This document shows, piece by piece, positions 1-7,653 of a stretch of 20,086 nt of DNA; position 1 is the stretch's first letter, and every line of letters begins with the position of its first letter. The position numbers were made by a program, and so were the translations under genes. The stretch comes from Rickettsiella sp. Its GTDB lineage: Bacteria > Pseudomonadota > Gammaproteobacteria > Diplorickettsiales > Diplorickettsiaceae. The stretch lies in NCBI GenBank assembly GCA_031119195.1, contig JAVHYG010000013.1, positions 1-20,086 on the forward strand. Direction: 5' to 3'. Below the pieces are notes generated by a model that saw nothing but the letters and a program-made list of their open reading frames with translations, made no database searches and was not told where the DNA came from.

Positions 1-2218
1 CCACAGGATGTTCTTGAGAAACGTGTGCAGCAGCCTTTAAATGCTGTTCTAATGATTCAGAATCGTAGACAACATTCATCGCTGAACCTGACAAAATATA
101 AGAAGGTCGGATTAACACAGGATATCCCACCTCAGATGCAAATTTTTTTGCTTTAGTTAAGCTGCTGATACGCTGCCAAGCGGGCTGATCAATCATAAGT
201 TTATTTAATAGATCAGAAAATTTCTCACGATTTTCTGCATGATCTATAGCCTTTGAATCTGTACCTAATAAAGGATAGCCCGCTGTTGCTAAAGGCAATG
301 CTAAATTATTGGCAATCTGACCACCAACCGAGACAATAATACCTTTAGGTTGCTCAAACTCAATAATATCTTGAACACGCTCTAACGTAAGCTGTTCGAA
401 ATAAAGTCGGTCCGATTCATCATAATCGGTTGAAACAGTCTCAGGATTTGAGTTAATAATAATCGCTATTTCTTTTAAACGACGTAAAGTCTGTGCGGTA
501 TTCACCGCACACCAATCAAATTCAACGGAAGACCCAATTGCATAAGGGCCTGAACCTAATACAATAATAGGGTTTAAGGAAGCGGGCATTATATCATGCG
601 CTACTGCATGGTAAGTTAAATATAAATAATTGGTTTGTGAAGCAAACTCACCGGCTAAGGTATCAATTTGCTTAACGTACGGAACTATCTTATGTTTCAA
701 ACGTAAAGCACGAATTTGTTTGACTGATTTATTTTTTAATTGTGCAATAGCTTGATCTGAAAATCCCGATTGTTTTAATTGACGCAATAGTTTTTGATTT
801 AAAACACCTTGCATTAATTGTTTCTCCAACGCGGCTATTCGATGAATATGTGCTAAAAACCAGACATCAATTTGTGATAACTGTTGGGCCTGTGTTATGG
901 AACCACCTTCTCTAAAAAAATTGTATAAAGCAAATAAACGTCTATCCGTTGCATTCTTTATTTCTTTTTTGGAATCTTCTATGGTTTCGAAATAGTCACT
1001 TAAACAAGAAGCACCGATATTTAACATACCCACGGCTTTTTGTAATGCTTCTGGGAAAGAACGACCTATCGCCATCACTTCACCAACACTTTTCATTTCG
1101 GTACCAATAGTTCTTTCCGCCGCTTTTAATTTTTGTGTATCCCAACGTGGAATTTTAACAACAATATAGTCCAGTGCAGGTTCAAAATAGGCGCAAGTCA
1201 CTTGCGTAACAGTATTTTTTAACTCATGTAAGCAATACCCTAACGCTAACTTAGTCGCAATAAATGCTAAAGGATAACCTGTTGCTTTCGATGCTAATGC
1301 GCTTGAGCGAGAAAGCCGTGCATTCATCTCTATAACACGGTAATCGCCATTCTCTGGATTAATTGCAAACTGTATATTGCATTCACCGACAATATTAAAA
1401 AAATCCGCTACTTTTAATGCAATATTACGTAAAAATTGGTGTTGTGTATTACTCAAAGTTTGCGCCGGCGCAACCACAATACTTTCGCCGGTATGAATCC
1501 CCATGGCATCCATATTTTCCATGTTACAAATCGTTAAACCGTTACCCTCTCTATCACGTACGATCTCATATTCGAATTCCTTCCATCCAAATAAATATTC
1601 TTCAATCAGAATCTGTGGTGCTGCAGTTAAACTTTCGTGTGCACGCTGTTCAAGAATTTCTTTATTAAGAATTTTTCCAGAACCTAGCCCTCCCAAAGAA
1701 AAACCAGATCGCAACATAACCGGGTAACCAATCTTTTCAGCCGCATTTAAAGCTTGCTTAACCGTTTTTGCAGCGATACTTAATGGAGTTTTTACATTAA
1801 TTTTTTTCAAGCACTCTTTAAAAATATCTCGATCTTCGGTTTGACGGATTGATTGAACTGATGAGCCTAATACATCCACATTATATTTCTTTAATACACC
1901 TTTTTCTTCTAGCTGTAATCCTAAATTCAAAGCCGTTTGCCCACCAAAACCAAGTAAAATTCCATCTGGTTGTTCCTTAGCAATAATTCGTGCAACTGTA
2001 TTAAAATTTAAAGGTTGTAAATAAACCGCATCTGCTAAATTAGCATCGGTCTGAACGGTCGCAATATTGGGATTGATCAAAACAGTTTTAATATTTTCTT
2101 GCTTTAGGGCCTTAATCGCTTGTGAACCTGAATAATCAAACTCACCTGCTTGACCAATACGTAAACCACCTGAACCAAGAATTAAAATCTTTTTGGCTTT
2201 AAATCGTCGTGTTTTCAT
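1..2218 (-). CDS. carB: Carbamoyl-phosphate synthase large subunit, CAD/Bacteroidetes-like (C-terminal part outside window)
   Basis: It makes carbamoyl phosphate from bicarbonate, ATP and the ammonia released by CarA, in the cytoplasm, for pyrimidines and arginine. About 739 residues are visible, open from the ATG at 2216-2218 to the window edge; family members are about 1,070 long. The first ATP-grasp half begins with a glycine-rich nucleotide loop (LGSGGLRIGQAGEFDYSG) and contains the ENMDAMGIHTGES segment; an oligomerisation region follows. The second synthetase half starts near residue 550 with GSGPYAIGSSVEFDWCAV. That motif, with VSVGGQIANNLALPL, AENREKFS, SGSAMNVV and SQEHPV, recalls animal CAD and Bacteroidetes enzymes; proteobacterial CarB usually reads IGQGIEFDYCCVH and QYGGQTPLKLA (from memory). 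It starts 5 bases after the carA stop, with no clear Shine-Dalgarno, so translational coupling is likely. Frame checks at several points showed no break. Confidence 0.95.
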   Translation of the reverse strand, partial: MKTRRFKAKKILILGSGGLRIGQAGEFDYSGSQAIKALKQENIKTVLINPNIATVQTDANLADAVYLQPLNFNTVARIIAKEQPDGILLGFGGQTALNLGLQLEEKGVLKKYNVDVLGSSVQSIRQTEDRDIFKECLKKINVKTPLSIAAKTVKQALNAAEKIGYPVMLRSGFSLGGLGSGKILNKEILEQRAHESLTAAPQILIEEYLFGWKEFEYEIVRDREGNGLTICNMENMDAMGIHTGESIVVAPAQTLSNTQHQFLRNIALKVADFFNIVGECNIQFAINPENGDYRVIEMNARLSRSSALASKATGYPLAFIATKLALGYCLHELKNTVTQVTCAYFEPALDYIVVKIPRWDTQKLKAAERTIGTEMKSVGEVMAIGRSFPEALQKAVGMLNIGASCLSDYFETIEDSKKEIKNATDRRLFALYNFFREGGSITQAQQLSQIDVWFLAHIHRIAALEKQLMQGVLNQKLLRQLKQSGFSDQAIAQLKNKSVKQIRALRLKHKIVPYVKQIDTLAGEFASQTNYLYLTYHAVAHDIMPASLNPIIVLGSGPYAIGSSVEFDWCAVNTAQTLRRLKEIAIIINSNPETVSTDYDESDRLYFEQLTLERVQDIIEFEQPKGIIVSVGGQIANNLALPLATAGYPLLGTDSKAIDHAENREKFSDLLNKLMIDQPAWQRISSLTKAKKFASEVGYPVLIRPSYILSGSAMNVVYDSESLEQHLKAAAHVSQEHPV

Positions 2219-2223
2219 AATTT

Positions 2224-3276
2224 TTATAGAGAGCAATAAAAACGTTCAAATAACCATTGTGTATCCATTGGACCTGGGGCTGCTTCTGGATGAAATTGAA
2301 CTGAAAAAAAAGGATGTTCTTTATGTACAATACCGGCTACCGACTCATCATTTAGATTACGGAATAATATCTGCCAGTCTTTAGGTAAAGATTTCTCATC
2401 TACAGCATAACCATGATTTTGTGATGTCAAATAACAACGCTTCGTGGGTAAATAAAAACAAGGTTGATTTTGCGAACGATGTCCAAAAACCAATTTATAG
2501 GTCTTTGCACCTACTGCTAAAGCCATTAACTGCGTACCCAAACAAATACCAAAACAAGGTTTTTTCTTAGCTAGTACTTTTTTTAGGATAACAACGGTTT
2601 TTTTACACATAACTGGATCACCTGGACCATTTGAAATAAAAACACCATCATAATCTTCTTCACTATAATCATAATCGTAAGGAACCCGTTTCATTTGTAC
2701 TGGAAATTGCAATAAACAACGCAAAATATTTTCTTTTAAACCACAATCAACGACGATGATCTTCTTTTTGCCTTTCCCATAATAAACAGGTTCACTAATC
2801 GTGACTTGTTTAACCCAATCAATAGTATCAAACTCAAGAAACTCGGTAGGATTTTTAACCGAATGAGTAATGATTCCAGAAATTACACCACGTTCGCGTA
2901 GACAGTGTGTTAATGCACGTGTATCGACGCCAGTAATATATGGAATAGCTTGTGATTCTAGCCAATCCAAAAGAGAAGTTTCTGCAGCATAATTCGAATA
3001 AAAAGGAGCAAGCTCTGACATAATCACTCCTTTCACCTGTATCTTTTGTGATTCCCACTTATCCTGAGTAGAAACACCGTAATTTCCTATTAATGGGTAA
3101 GTAAAACAAAGTATTTGACCTGCGTAGGAAGGATCCGTTAATGACTCAACATAGCCCACCATCCCGGTATTGAATATAACCTCGCCTGATTGATTATTAA
3201 TTTGAGTTTGGGGTGAAAATCCAGCAAAGTTTTCGCCTGTTTTTAATAATAAGCGTGTTGGTATGAGTGATTTCAT
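2224..3276 (-). CDS. carA: Carbamoyl-phosphate synthase small (glutaminase) subunit
   Basis: It hydrolyses glutamine and channels ammonia to CarB. With the chosen start it is 350 residues (E. coli CarA is 382). The N-terminal CPSase small-chain domain spans about 1-160 (FNTGMVGYVESLTDPSY) and a class I glutamine amidotransferase domain about 170-350. The nucleophile is Cys245 in CFGICLGTQ, with His329 and Glu331 in QFHPEA. I chose the ATG at 3274-3276 because it forms an ATGA overlap with the pyrD stop and gives a normal N-terminus; an in-frame start at 3318 would add 14 unlikely residues inside pyrD. The C-terminal motifs (GHRSQNQP, LTSQNHGYAVD, SLPKDW, HPFFSVQFHPEA) match what I recall of Bacteroidetes CarA, as with CarB. 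It is the middle gene of pyrD-carA-carB. Confidence 0.95.
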   Translation of the reverse strand: MKSLIPTRLLLKTGENFAGFSPQTQINNQSGEVIFNTGMVGYVESLTDPSYAGQILCFTYPLIGNYGVSTQDKWESQKIQVKGVIMSELAPFYSNYAAETSLLDWLESQAIPYITGVDTRALTHCLRERGVISGIITHSVKNPTEFLEFDTIDWVKQVTISEPVYYGKGKKKIIVVDCGLKENILRCLLQFPVQMKRVPYDYDYSEEDYDGVFISNGPGDPVMCKKTVVILKKVLAKKKPCFGICLGTQLMALAVGAKTYKLVFGHRSQNQPCFYLPTKRCYLTSQNHGYAVDEKSLPKDWQILFRNLNDESVAGIVHKEHPFFSVQFHPEAAPGPMDTQWLFERFYCSL

Positions 3277-4346
3277 GATTGTTGTTGGTGATATTGAAAA
3301 GCAAGGTAAGGATTCCACATCATACCCGTTGCAACAAGCGCGACGTCCGCACCCGCATTGAGAAACTCATCGAAATGTAAGGGAAGTGTAATACCACCTA
3401 TGCCTATAATAACTAAATCTAATTTTTTTTCATGATTTATATGGACTATTTTTTTAATAAATTGTAGAGCTAATGATCGAATAGGGTTGCCCGAAACACC
3501 ACTAAAAATTCGTTCTCCAAATGCAGGTTGCTGTGCTTGATCGATAACACGCATACTGATCGAATTAATTGCACTAATGCCTCTTGCTCCAGCTCGCGTT
3601 ATCGCTTCTAAAATTTTACTTAAGGAATAAGCTTCCGGTAACAAACCTAATTTGACTAATACAGGAAAATTGTCAATGCGATTTACAACGCAAGAAATAA
3701 TCTTATAAACTGCTTCAGTATCCCAATAAATAGGGTCTCCTTTTTTTAATAAATTAGGACAGGAAAAATTAAGCTCAATGACATCTGCCCCGGCTTGTTT
3801 AGCAAACAAAGCAGTTTCTGCAAACTCAGTTGCTGTGTCTTCCAGTGTTCCCCCCTCACCATAAACTGATACTATTAAAATCTGACCTTCCAATAAGGCA
3901 CTTTTGGCAAATGTTATATCGTTAACAAGGGTCTCGGGCTCTAAAGAACCATTACCAAAAGAATTACTAATCGCAATTTTTTCCGCTGAAACAGGGTTAG
4001 CACGTGCGTGTAGAGGTTTCTTTAAATCTGTTTCACTTAATACCGTATCTTTATCGAGGTATACGATATTTGGTAATGAATGACAAGGGTAGGCGCGGCG
4101 CCGTATAGTTTTATACGTTAATATATCAAACCCTAAACGTGCTAATAAAGCTATTCCCTTTCCTGTAGTTACTGGACAGGGCGCAGCTCCAATGCGAGAA
4201 GCTATTGAATAGTCTAAAAAGCGGATCCAGTTATTTTTCGGAGAAAATTGTCGGGAAGGTGGAATTATTGAGGAAAAAGGCGGATTGCTGAAGTTTTCTT
4301 CGAAGGTTTTATGAATATCATAAAGAGGCGACGAAACGCTACTCAT
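3273..4346 (-). CDS. pyrD: Dihydroorotate dehydrogenase-like protein (class 1-type active site)
   Basis: It is an FMN-dependent TIM-barrel enzyme that probably oxidises dihydroorotate to orotate. It has 357 residues. Visible features are the LTYKT flavin/substrate strand near 76-80, the NSFGNGSLEP segment near 127, ELNFSCPN near 191-198 with Cys196 at the catalytic-base position (class 2, membrane-type enzymes have Ser), and the C-terminal IGIGGI and ATGMMWNP phosphate-binding segments. The N-terminus (about 50 residues, SPLYDIHKTFEENF) is longer than in standard class 1A proteins. It is the first gene of the operon and overlaps carA by ATGA, which supports a pyrimidine role. No Shine-Dalgarno precedes the ATG at 4344-4346. 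The electron acceptor cannot be told from sequence, no pyrK is visible here, and another DHOD-family function remains possible. Confidence 0.82.
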   Translation of the reverse strand: MSSVSSPLYDIHKTFEENFSNPPFSSIIPPSRQFSPKNNWIRFLDYSIASRIGAAPCPVTTGKGIALLARLGFDILTYKTIRRRAYPCHSLPNIVYLDKDTVLSETDLKKPLHARANPVSAEKIAISNSFGNGSLEPETLVNDITFAKSALLEGQILIVSVYGEGGTLEDTATEFAETALFAKQAGADVIELNFSCPNLLKKGDPIYWDTEAVYKIISCVVNRIDNFPVLVKLGLLPEAYSLSKILEAITRAGARGISAINSISMRVIDQAQQPAFGERIFSGVSGNPIRSLALQFIKKIVHINHEKKLDLVIIGIGGITLPLHFDEFLNAGADVALVATGMMWNPYLAFQYHQQQS

Positions 4347-4383
4347 GCAGTTAGACTAAAAATAATTTAGCCTATTTAAACCG

Positions 4384-4397
4384 ATTTTTTAAAAAAT
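4384..4397. other. Perfect AT palindrome in the pyrD-carAB leader
   Basis: A T6A6-centred perfect 14-bp palindrome (ATTTTTTAAAAAAT) lies just downstream of the predicted promoter, inside the untranslated leader of pyrD. A second small hairpin, CTAAA with TTTAG, follows near 4353-4368 on the transcript. The U6 run falls about 10 bases after the likely transcription start. Neither element looks like a standard terminator. A role in control by UTP is speculation. Confidence 0.3.
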
Positions 4398-4408
4398 ACC
4401 AAGTCTTT

Positions 4409-4437
4409 TATATATACTCACAGGAATTAGATTTCAA
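4409..4437 (-). promoter_or_regulatory. Sigma70-like promoter of pyrD-carA-carB
   Basis: Reading the minus strand, TTGAAA (4437-4432) and TATATA (4414-4409) are separated by 17 bases, close to consensus and ideally spaced. Transcription would start near 4402-4404, giving a leader of about 55-60 bases before pyrD. It lies between the tRNA-Leu gene and pyrD, so the pyrimidine operon need not depend on tRNA read-through. Prediction only. Confidence 0.55.
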
Positions 4438-4538
4438 AGCGTCGCCAATATGAATAGCCGATGTGTATTGGACACATGAGTATTGCGAACCAATTGGCAA
4501 TATAACCGAAAATTCAAGTACGAAGAGTATGCTGTAGC

Positions 4539-4627
4539 TGGTGCCGAGAAGAGGACTCGAACCTCCACGGGTTTTTTACACCCACAAGTACCTGAAACTT
4601 GCGTGTCTACCATTCCACCACCTCGGC
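4539..4627 (-). tRNA. tRNA-Leu (anticodon CAG)
   Basis: The minus strand folds as a class II tRNA of 89 bases with an encoded 3' CCA. The 7-bp acceptor is GCCGAGG with TCTCGGC (one G-U pair) and discriminator A. The anticodon stem CAAGT/ACTTG holds the loop TTCAGGT, giving anticodon CAG, which reads CUG. The long variable arm pairs GGGT with ACCC, and the T arm is GGAGG-TTCGAGT-CCTCT. The G near the 5' end, D-loop GGTAGA-type segment and extra arm all fit leucine. It lies between the rhodanese gene and pyrD. Open frames across it in either direction are artefacts. Confidence 0.96.
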
Positions 4628-4721
4628 ATATACCGCGATCATTGAAACGAAACTTTAAAAATATGAGCGAGGAATAACCATTCACATGGGGGCTAATCAC
4701 AAGCAGAGTTTATTTTCAGCC

Positions 4722-4750
4722 ATTATAGGAGGAAATCGCGATTCTCCCCT
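4722..4750 (-). other. Imperfect hairpin followed by a TATAAT box, upstream of tRNA-Leu
   Basis: The 156-base gap between the rhodanese and tRNA genes contains, on the minus strand, an imperfect hairpin built on the self-complementary core AATCGCGATT (4734-4743) with flanking GGAG/CTCC pairing. Directly after it is a perfect TATAAT (4727-4722). No convincing -35 box sits 16-18 bases upstream. It could be a weak promoter for the tRNA with a leader near 90 bases, or only the 3' end of the upstream transcript; there is no U tract for a classical terminator. Confidence 0.3.
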
Positions 4751-4783
4751 TAAAAATCCCCATTACAATAGATTGGAGAGAAG

Positions 4784-5152
4784 TCAAGTGGACAACTCCG
4801 TTTTCAACCAAACTCGAAAACCGCCGGTCAAAGAGGATACATTCTGATAACCCATTTTTTTCAAGTTATCCGCAACTAAGCACGAACGAAAACCTCCGCT
4901 ACAATAAACAACGATGTCTGCAGTATAATCAGGAATCTGCTTCTCGATATCTCGCTCAATAATACCTTTGCTAAGATGAATAGCTTGGGGGATAAAACCT
5001 TGCTTGTATTCATCCTGCTCACGTACATCGATCAGATAGAAAGCTATGTTACTCGCCATCTTTTTAGCTAAGTCACTCGCATTTATTTCAGTAATACGAG
5101 ACTTTGCATCAACGACTAATCTAAGAAAACCTGAAGAATGCTGTTTTATCAC
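4784..5152 (-). CDS. Single-domain rhodanese-like protein
   Basis: It is a small cytoplasmic rhodanese of 122 residues, probably a sulfurtransferase carrying persulfide sulfur. The CDC25/rhodanese fold is marked by YLIDVREQDEY near 39-49, GFIPQAIHLS near 52-61, and the active-site loop CSGGFRS with the catalytic Cys near residue 84, then the closing SSLTGGFRVW. The start is a GTG at 5150-5152 that overlaps the last codon and stop of pnp (ATGTGA), so translation is probably coupled to pnp. Loop length and charge do not identify the sulfur acceptor. It is the last gene of rpsO-pnp-rhodanese, a linkage I do not know to be standard. Confidence 0.88.
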   Translation of the reverse strand: MIKQHSSGFLRLVVDAKSRITEINASDLAKKMASNIAFYLIDVREQDEYKQGFIPQAIHLSKGIIERDIEKQIPDYTADIVVYCSGGFRSCLVADNLKKMGYQNVSSLTGGFRVWLKTELST

Positions 5153-7266
5153 ATTTGTATTTCGTTTTCCGCTTCTTTTTCAGTTTCTAAATCTTTCATT
5201 GTCAAACGAATACGATTTTGCCTATCGATTTCTAAGACCTTAACTTTAACGATTTGACCTTCACTTAATACATCTGTCACATTTTCAATCCGCTCATTAG
5301 CAATCTGTGAAATATGAACCAAACCATCACGACCTGGCAATACGGTAACAAATGCACCAAAATCAGTTATTTTAGCAATAGGACCTTCATAAATACATCC
5401 CACTTCAACTTCTGCAGTTACCTTTTTTATTTGTTCTAAAGCATTCTGACACGCTTGATAATCAGGGGCAGAAATCCTCACTAAACCATCATCACTAATA
5501 TCGATTAATGTGCCTGTTCCTTCTGTAATAGAACGGATAGTTGCACCACCTTTGCCAATCACATCGCGAATCTTTTCAGGATTTATTTTAAAAGAAATAA
5601 TGTGTGGCGCAAAACGAGATATTTTTTCACGTGGCTTAGATATAGCCGCTGTCATAATTTCTAATATGTGTAAACGACCTTCATGGGCTTGATGCAGCGC
5701 TTCTTTTAAAATTTCTGCAGTGATTCCATCAATTTTTATATCCATTTGTAAAGCGGTGACACCATTTACCGTTCCCGCAACTTTAAAATCCATATCGCCT
5801 AAGTGATCTTCGTCACCTAAGATGTCGGTTAATATTGCATAGCGATCACCTTCTTTGATAAGACCCATTGCGATTCCGGCAACGTGTTTCTTTATAGGTA
5901 CGCTGGCATCCATTAAAGCGATACTGGCACCACAAACTGTTGCCATAGAACTAGAACCGTTTGATTCCGTAATTTCGGAAACAACCCGTAATACATAGGG
6001 GAAATCAGACTCACTAGGTAATACCGCGCGAAGAGCACGTTTCGCTAAATTACCATGGCCAATTTCACGACGTTTAGGACTACCCACTTGGCCCGTTTCT
6101 CCCACACTGTAGGGAGGAAAATTATAGTGAAGCATAAAAGTTTCACGTGCTTCGCCATCAAGCGCTTCTACAATTTGCGCATCCCTATCTGTACCTAATG
6201 TCGCAACGACTATGGCTTGCGTTTCGCCACGGGTAAATAACACAGAACCATGAGTCCGTGGTAATAAACCCGGTTGAATAGTAATAGGGCGTACCGTTTT
6301 TGTATCGCGTCCATCAATACGCATTGAACCTTCTAAAATACGCTGGCGAACTATTTTCTTTTCTAATGATGAAAACACATCTTGAATAGATTCCACCGTA
6401 ATTCCTTTCTCTTCATCCAACCATTTTTTGGCAAATTCTTCTCGTAGTCCATCTAATTCAGCTTTACGCGTTAATTTTTCTGAAGTTTCATAAGCCTTTT
6501 CGATTGAAGCTTTAAAAGCCTGTGCCATTTCATCTGCTAGCGTTTCTTCTAAAGAAACGGGTCCTTGCCAATCCCATGTAGGTTTGCCCGCTTCTTCAAC
6601 CAGTTCTTTAATTGCTTGAATAGCAATTTGCATCTGTTGGTGTCCCGCTAAGACTGCACCCAACATGATTTCCTCAGAAAGCTCAGCTGCTTGTGATTCT
6701 ACCATGAGCACAGCTTTTTCAGTTCCTGCTATCACTAAATCTAAATCTGATATCTCAAGCTCTTTAAAGGTAGGATTAAATAAATATTCGTCCTGAAAAT
6801 AACCCACTCTCACAGCTCCAATAGGACCTTTAAAAGGTAACCCTGAAAGCGCCAATGCTGCTGAGGCACCTATCATCGCCGGAATATCCGCATTAATCTG
6901 AGGATTCGATGACAATACCGTTGCAACGATTTGTACTTCATTATGAAAACCTACAGGAAATAATGGTCGGATTGGTCTATCGATTAAACGAGAAGTTAAA
7001 ATCTCTTTTTCAGTAGGGCGTCCTTCGCGTTTAAAATAGCCGCCTGGAACACGTCCTGCCGCATAACTACGCTCCTGATAATGAACCGTTAAAGGGAAAA
7101 AATCAGTTTCTTCTCCCACTTGCTTACGACCCACAACACTTACTAAAACCGTTGTATCTTGATATGTAACCAAAACAGCGGAAGTAGCCTGGCGAGCAAT
7201 GGCGCCGGTCTCTAAAACCATGTCAAAGCCACCAAATTTAAATACTTTCTTTATAGATTCTAACAC
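5149..7266 (-). CDS. pnp: Polyribonucleotide nucleotidyltransferase (PNPase)
   Basis: This 3'-to-5' phosphorolytic exoribonuclease is a trimer and a core degradosome component. It has 705 residues against 711 in E. coli. In order there are RNase PH domain 1 (about 10-145), an alpha-helical linker, RNase PH domain 2 (about 320-545, with the GSSSMATVCGASIALMDA segment), a KH domain with VIGKGGATIRSI near 565-577, and an S1 domain near 617-690 (ITDFGAFVTVLPGRDGLVHIS). The start is GTG at 7264-7266, supported by a GAGGGA ribosome site; an ATG between them is followed at once by a stop codon. It is downstream of rpsO, the classic gammaproteobacterial order, with a hairpin between the two genes where E. 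coli has its RNase III/autoregulation region. Confidence 0.98.
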   Translation of the reverse strand: MLESIKKVFKFGGFDMVLETGAIARQATSAVLVTYQDTTVLVSVVGRKQVGEETDFFPLTVHYQERSYAAGRVPGGYFKREGRPTEKEILTSRLIDRPIRPLFPVGFHNEVQIVATVLSSNPQINADIPAMIGASAALALSGLPFKGPIGAVRVGYFQDEYLFNPTFKELEISDLDLVIAGTEKAVLMVESQAAELSEEIMLGAVLAGHQQMQIAIQAIKELVEEAGKPTWDWQGPVSLEETLADEMAQAFKASIEKAYETSEKLTRKAELDGLREEFAKKWLDEEKGITVESIQDVFSSLEKKIVRQRILEGSMRIDGRDTKTVRPITIQPGLLPRTHGSVLFTRGETQAIVVATLGTDRDAQIVEALDGEARETFMLHYNFPPYSVGETGQVGSPKRREIGHGNLAKRALRAVLPSESDFPYVLRVVSEITESNGSSSMATVCGASIALMDASVPIKKHVAGIAMGLIKEGDRYAILTDILGDEDHLGDMDFKVAGTVNGVTALQMDIKIDGITAEILKEALHQAHEGRLHILEIMTAAISKPREKISRFAPHIISFKINPEKIRDVIGKGGATIRSITEGTGTLIDISDDGLVRISAPDYQACQNALEQIKKVTAEVEVGCIYEGPIAKITDFGAFVTVLPGRDGLVHISQIANERIENVTDVLSEGQIVKVKVLEIDRQNRIRLTMKDLETEKEAENEIQM

Positions 7267-7273
7267 TTATCAT

Positions 7274-7279
7274 TCCCTC
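7274..7279 (-). promoter_or_regulatory. Ribosome binding site deciding the GTG start of pnp
   Basis: GAGGGA on the minus strand ends 7 bases before the GTG at 7266. It is one of the few strong Shine-Dalgarno matches in the window and fixes the start of pnp. Confidence 0.7.
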
Positions 7280-7287
7280 AAAAATAA

Positions 7288-7315
7288 TAAATGGGCGGAA
7301 AATCCCGCCCATTTA
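7288..7315 (-). terminator. Intercistronic hairpin between rpsO and pnp
   Basis: An 11-bp perfect stem (arm ATGGGCGG plus three A/T pairs) encloses a 6-base loop; the minus-strand transcript continues into ATTATTTTT. It looks like a leaky intrinsic terminator or attenuator after rpsO. It also sits where the E. coli rpsO-pnp transcript is cut by RNase III to start PNPase autoregulation, so it may be a processing site. The sequence shows the hairpin; the function is inferred. Confidence 0.7.
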
Positions 7316-7363
7316 AAACAAACCATCTTCTGACCTACTGACTGAAGAATAGTAACTAAACGC

Positions 7364-7621
7364 TTACCCACGCAAACCGAGTTGTTTAATCAGACTTAAA
7401 TAACGTTGTAGGTCGGCCCTTTTTAGATATTTTAACAATTTACGACGTAAAGCTACCTTCTTTAATAAACCCTGCCGTGAATGATTATCTTTTTTGTGGA
7501 CTTGAAAATGGCCATTAAGCTGCTCAATAGCCCCCGATAGTAAAGCCACCTGGACTTCCGGCGAACCCGTATCATTCTCAGAACGCTGATACTTAGCCAT
7601 AATTTCATTTTTAGCCGACAT
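7364..7621 (-). CDS. rpsO: 30S ribosomal protein S15
   Basis: This primary 16S rRNA-binding protein of the small subunit platform has 85 residues (E. coli 89). The signature NDTGSPEVQVALL, the GHFQVHKKDNHSRQGLL region and RRKLLKYLKRADLQRY are all present. The N-terminus is a few residues shorter than in E. coli, with no other plausible start upstream. The ATG at 7619-7621 is preceded by purine-rich AGAGG and AAAGG elements. It is the first gene of the rpsO-pnp-rhodanese operon and has a near-consensus promoter only about 30 bases upstream. Confidence 0.98.
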   Translation of the reverse strand: MSAKNEIMAKYQRSENDTGSPEVQVALLSGAIEQLNGHFQVHKKDNHSRQGLLKKVALRRKLLKYLKRADLQRYLSLIKQLGLRG

Positions 7622-7653
7622 AAAACCTTTAACCTCTTATAAAAGAACCTGTT

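Noticed and set aside
1417..1727. Two plus-strand open frames of 74-83 codons
   Set aside because: They lie fully inside carB on the opposite strand, whose protein is well conserved; neither has a ribosome site or a recognisable sequence.
3277..3318. Earlier in-frame start for carA at 3318
   Set aside because: It would add 14 residues unlike any CarA N-terminus and lie within pyrD; the ATG at 3276 gives an ATGA overlap and a standard N-terminus.
4471..4495. ATTGC/GCAAT pairing downstream of tRNA-Leu as its terminator
   Set aside because: The stem is only 5 bp and is not followed by a U-rich tract on the minus strand.
4434..4700. Open frames on both strands across 4434-4700
   Set aside because: They run straight through the tRNA-Leu gene and its flanks, so they are not coding.
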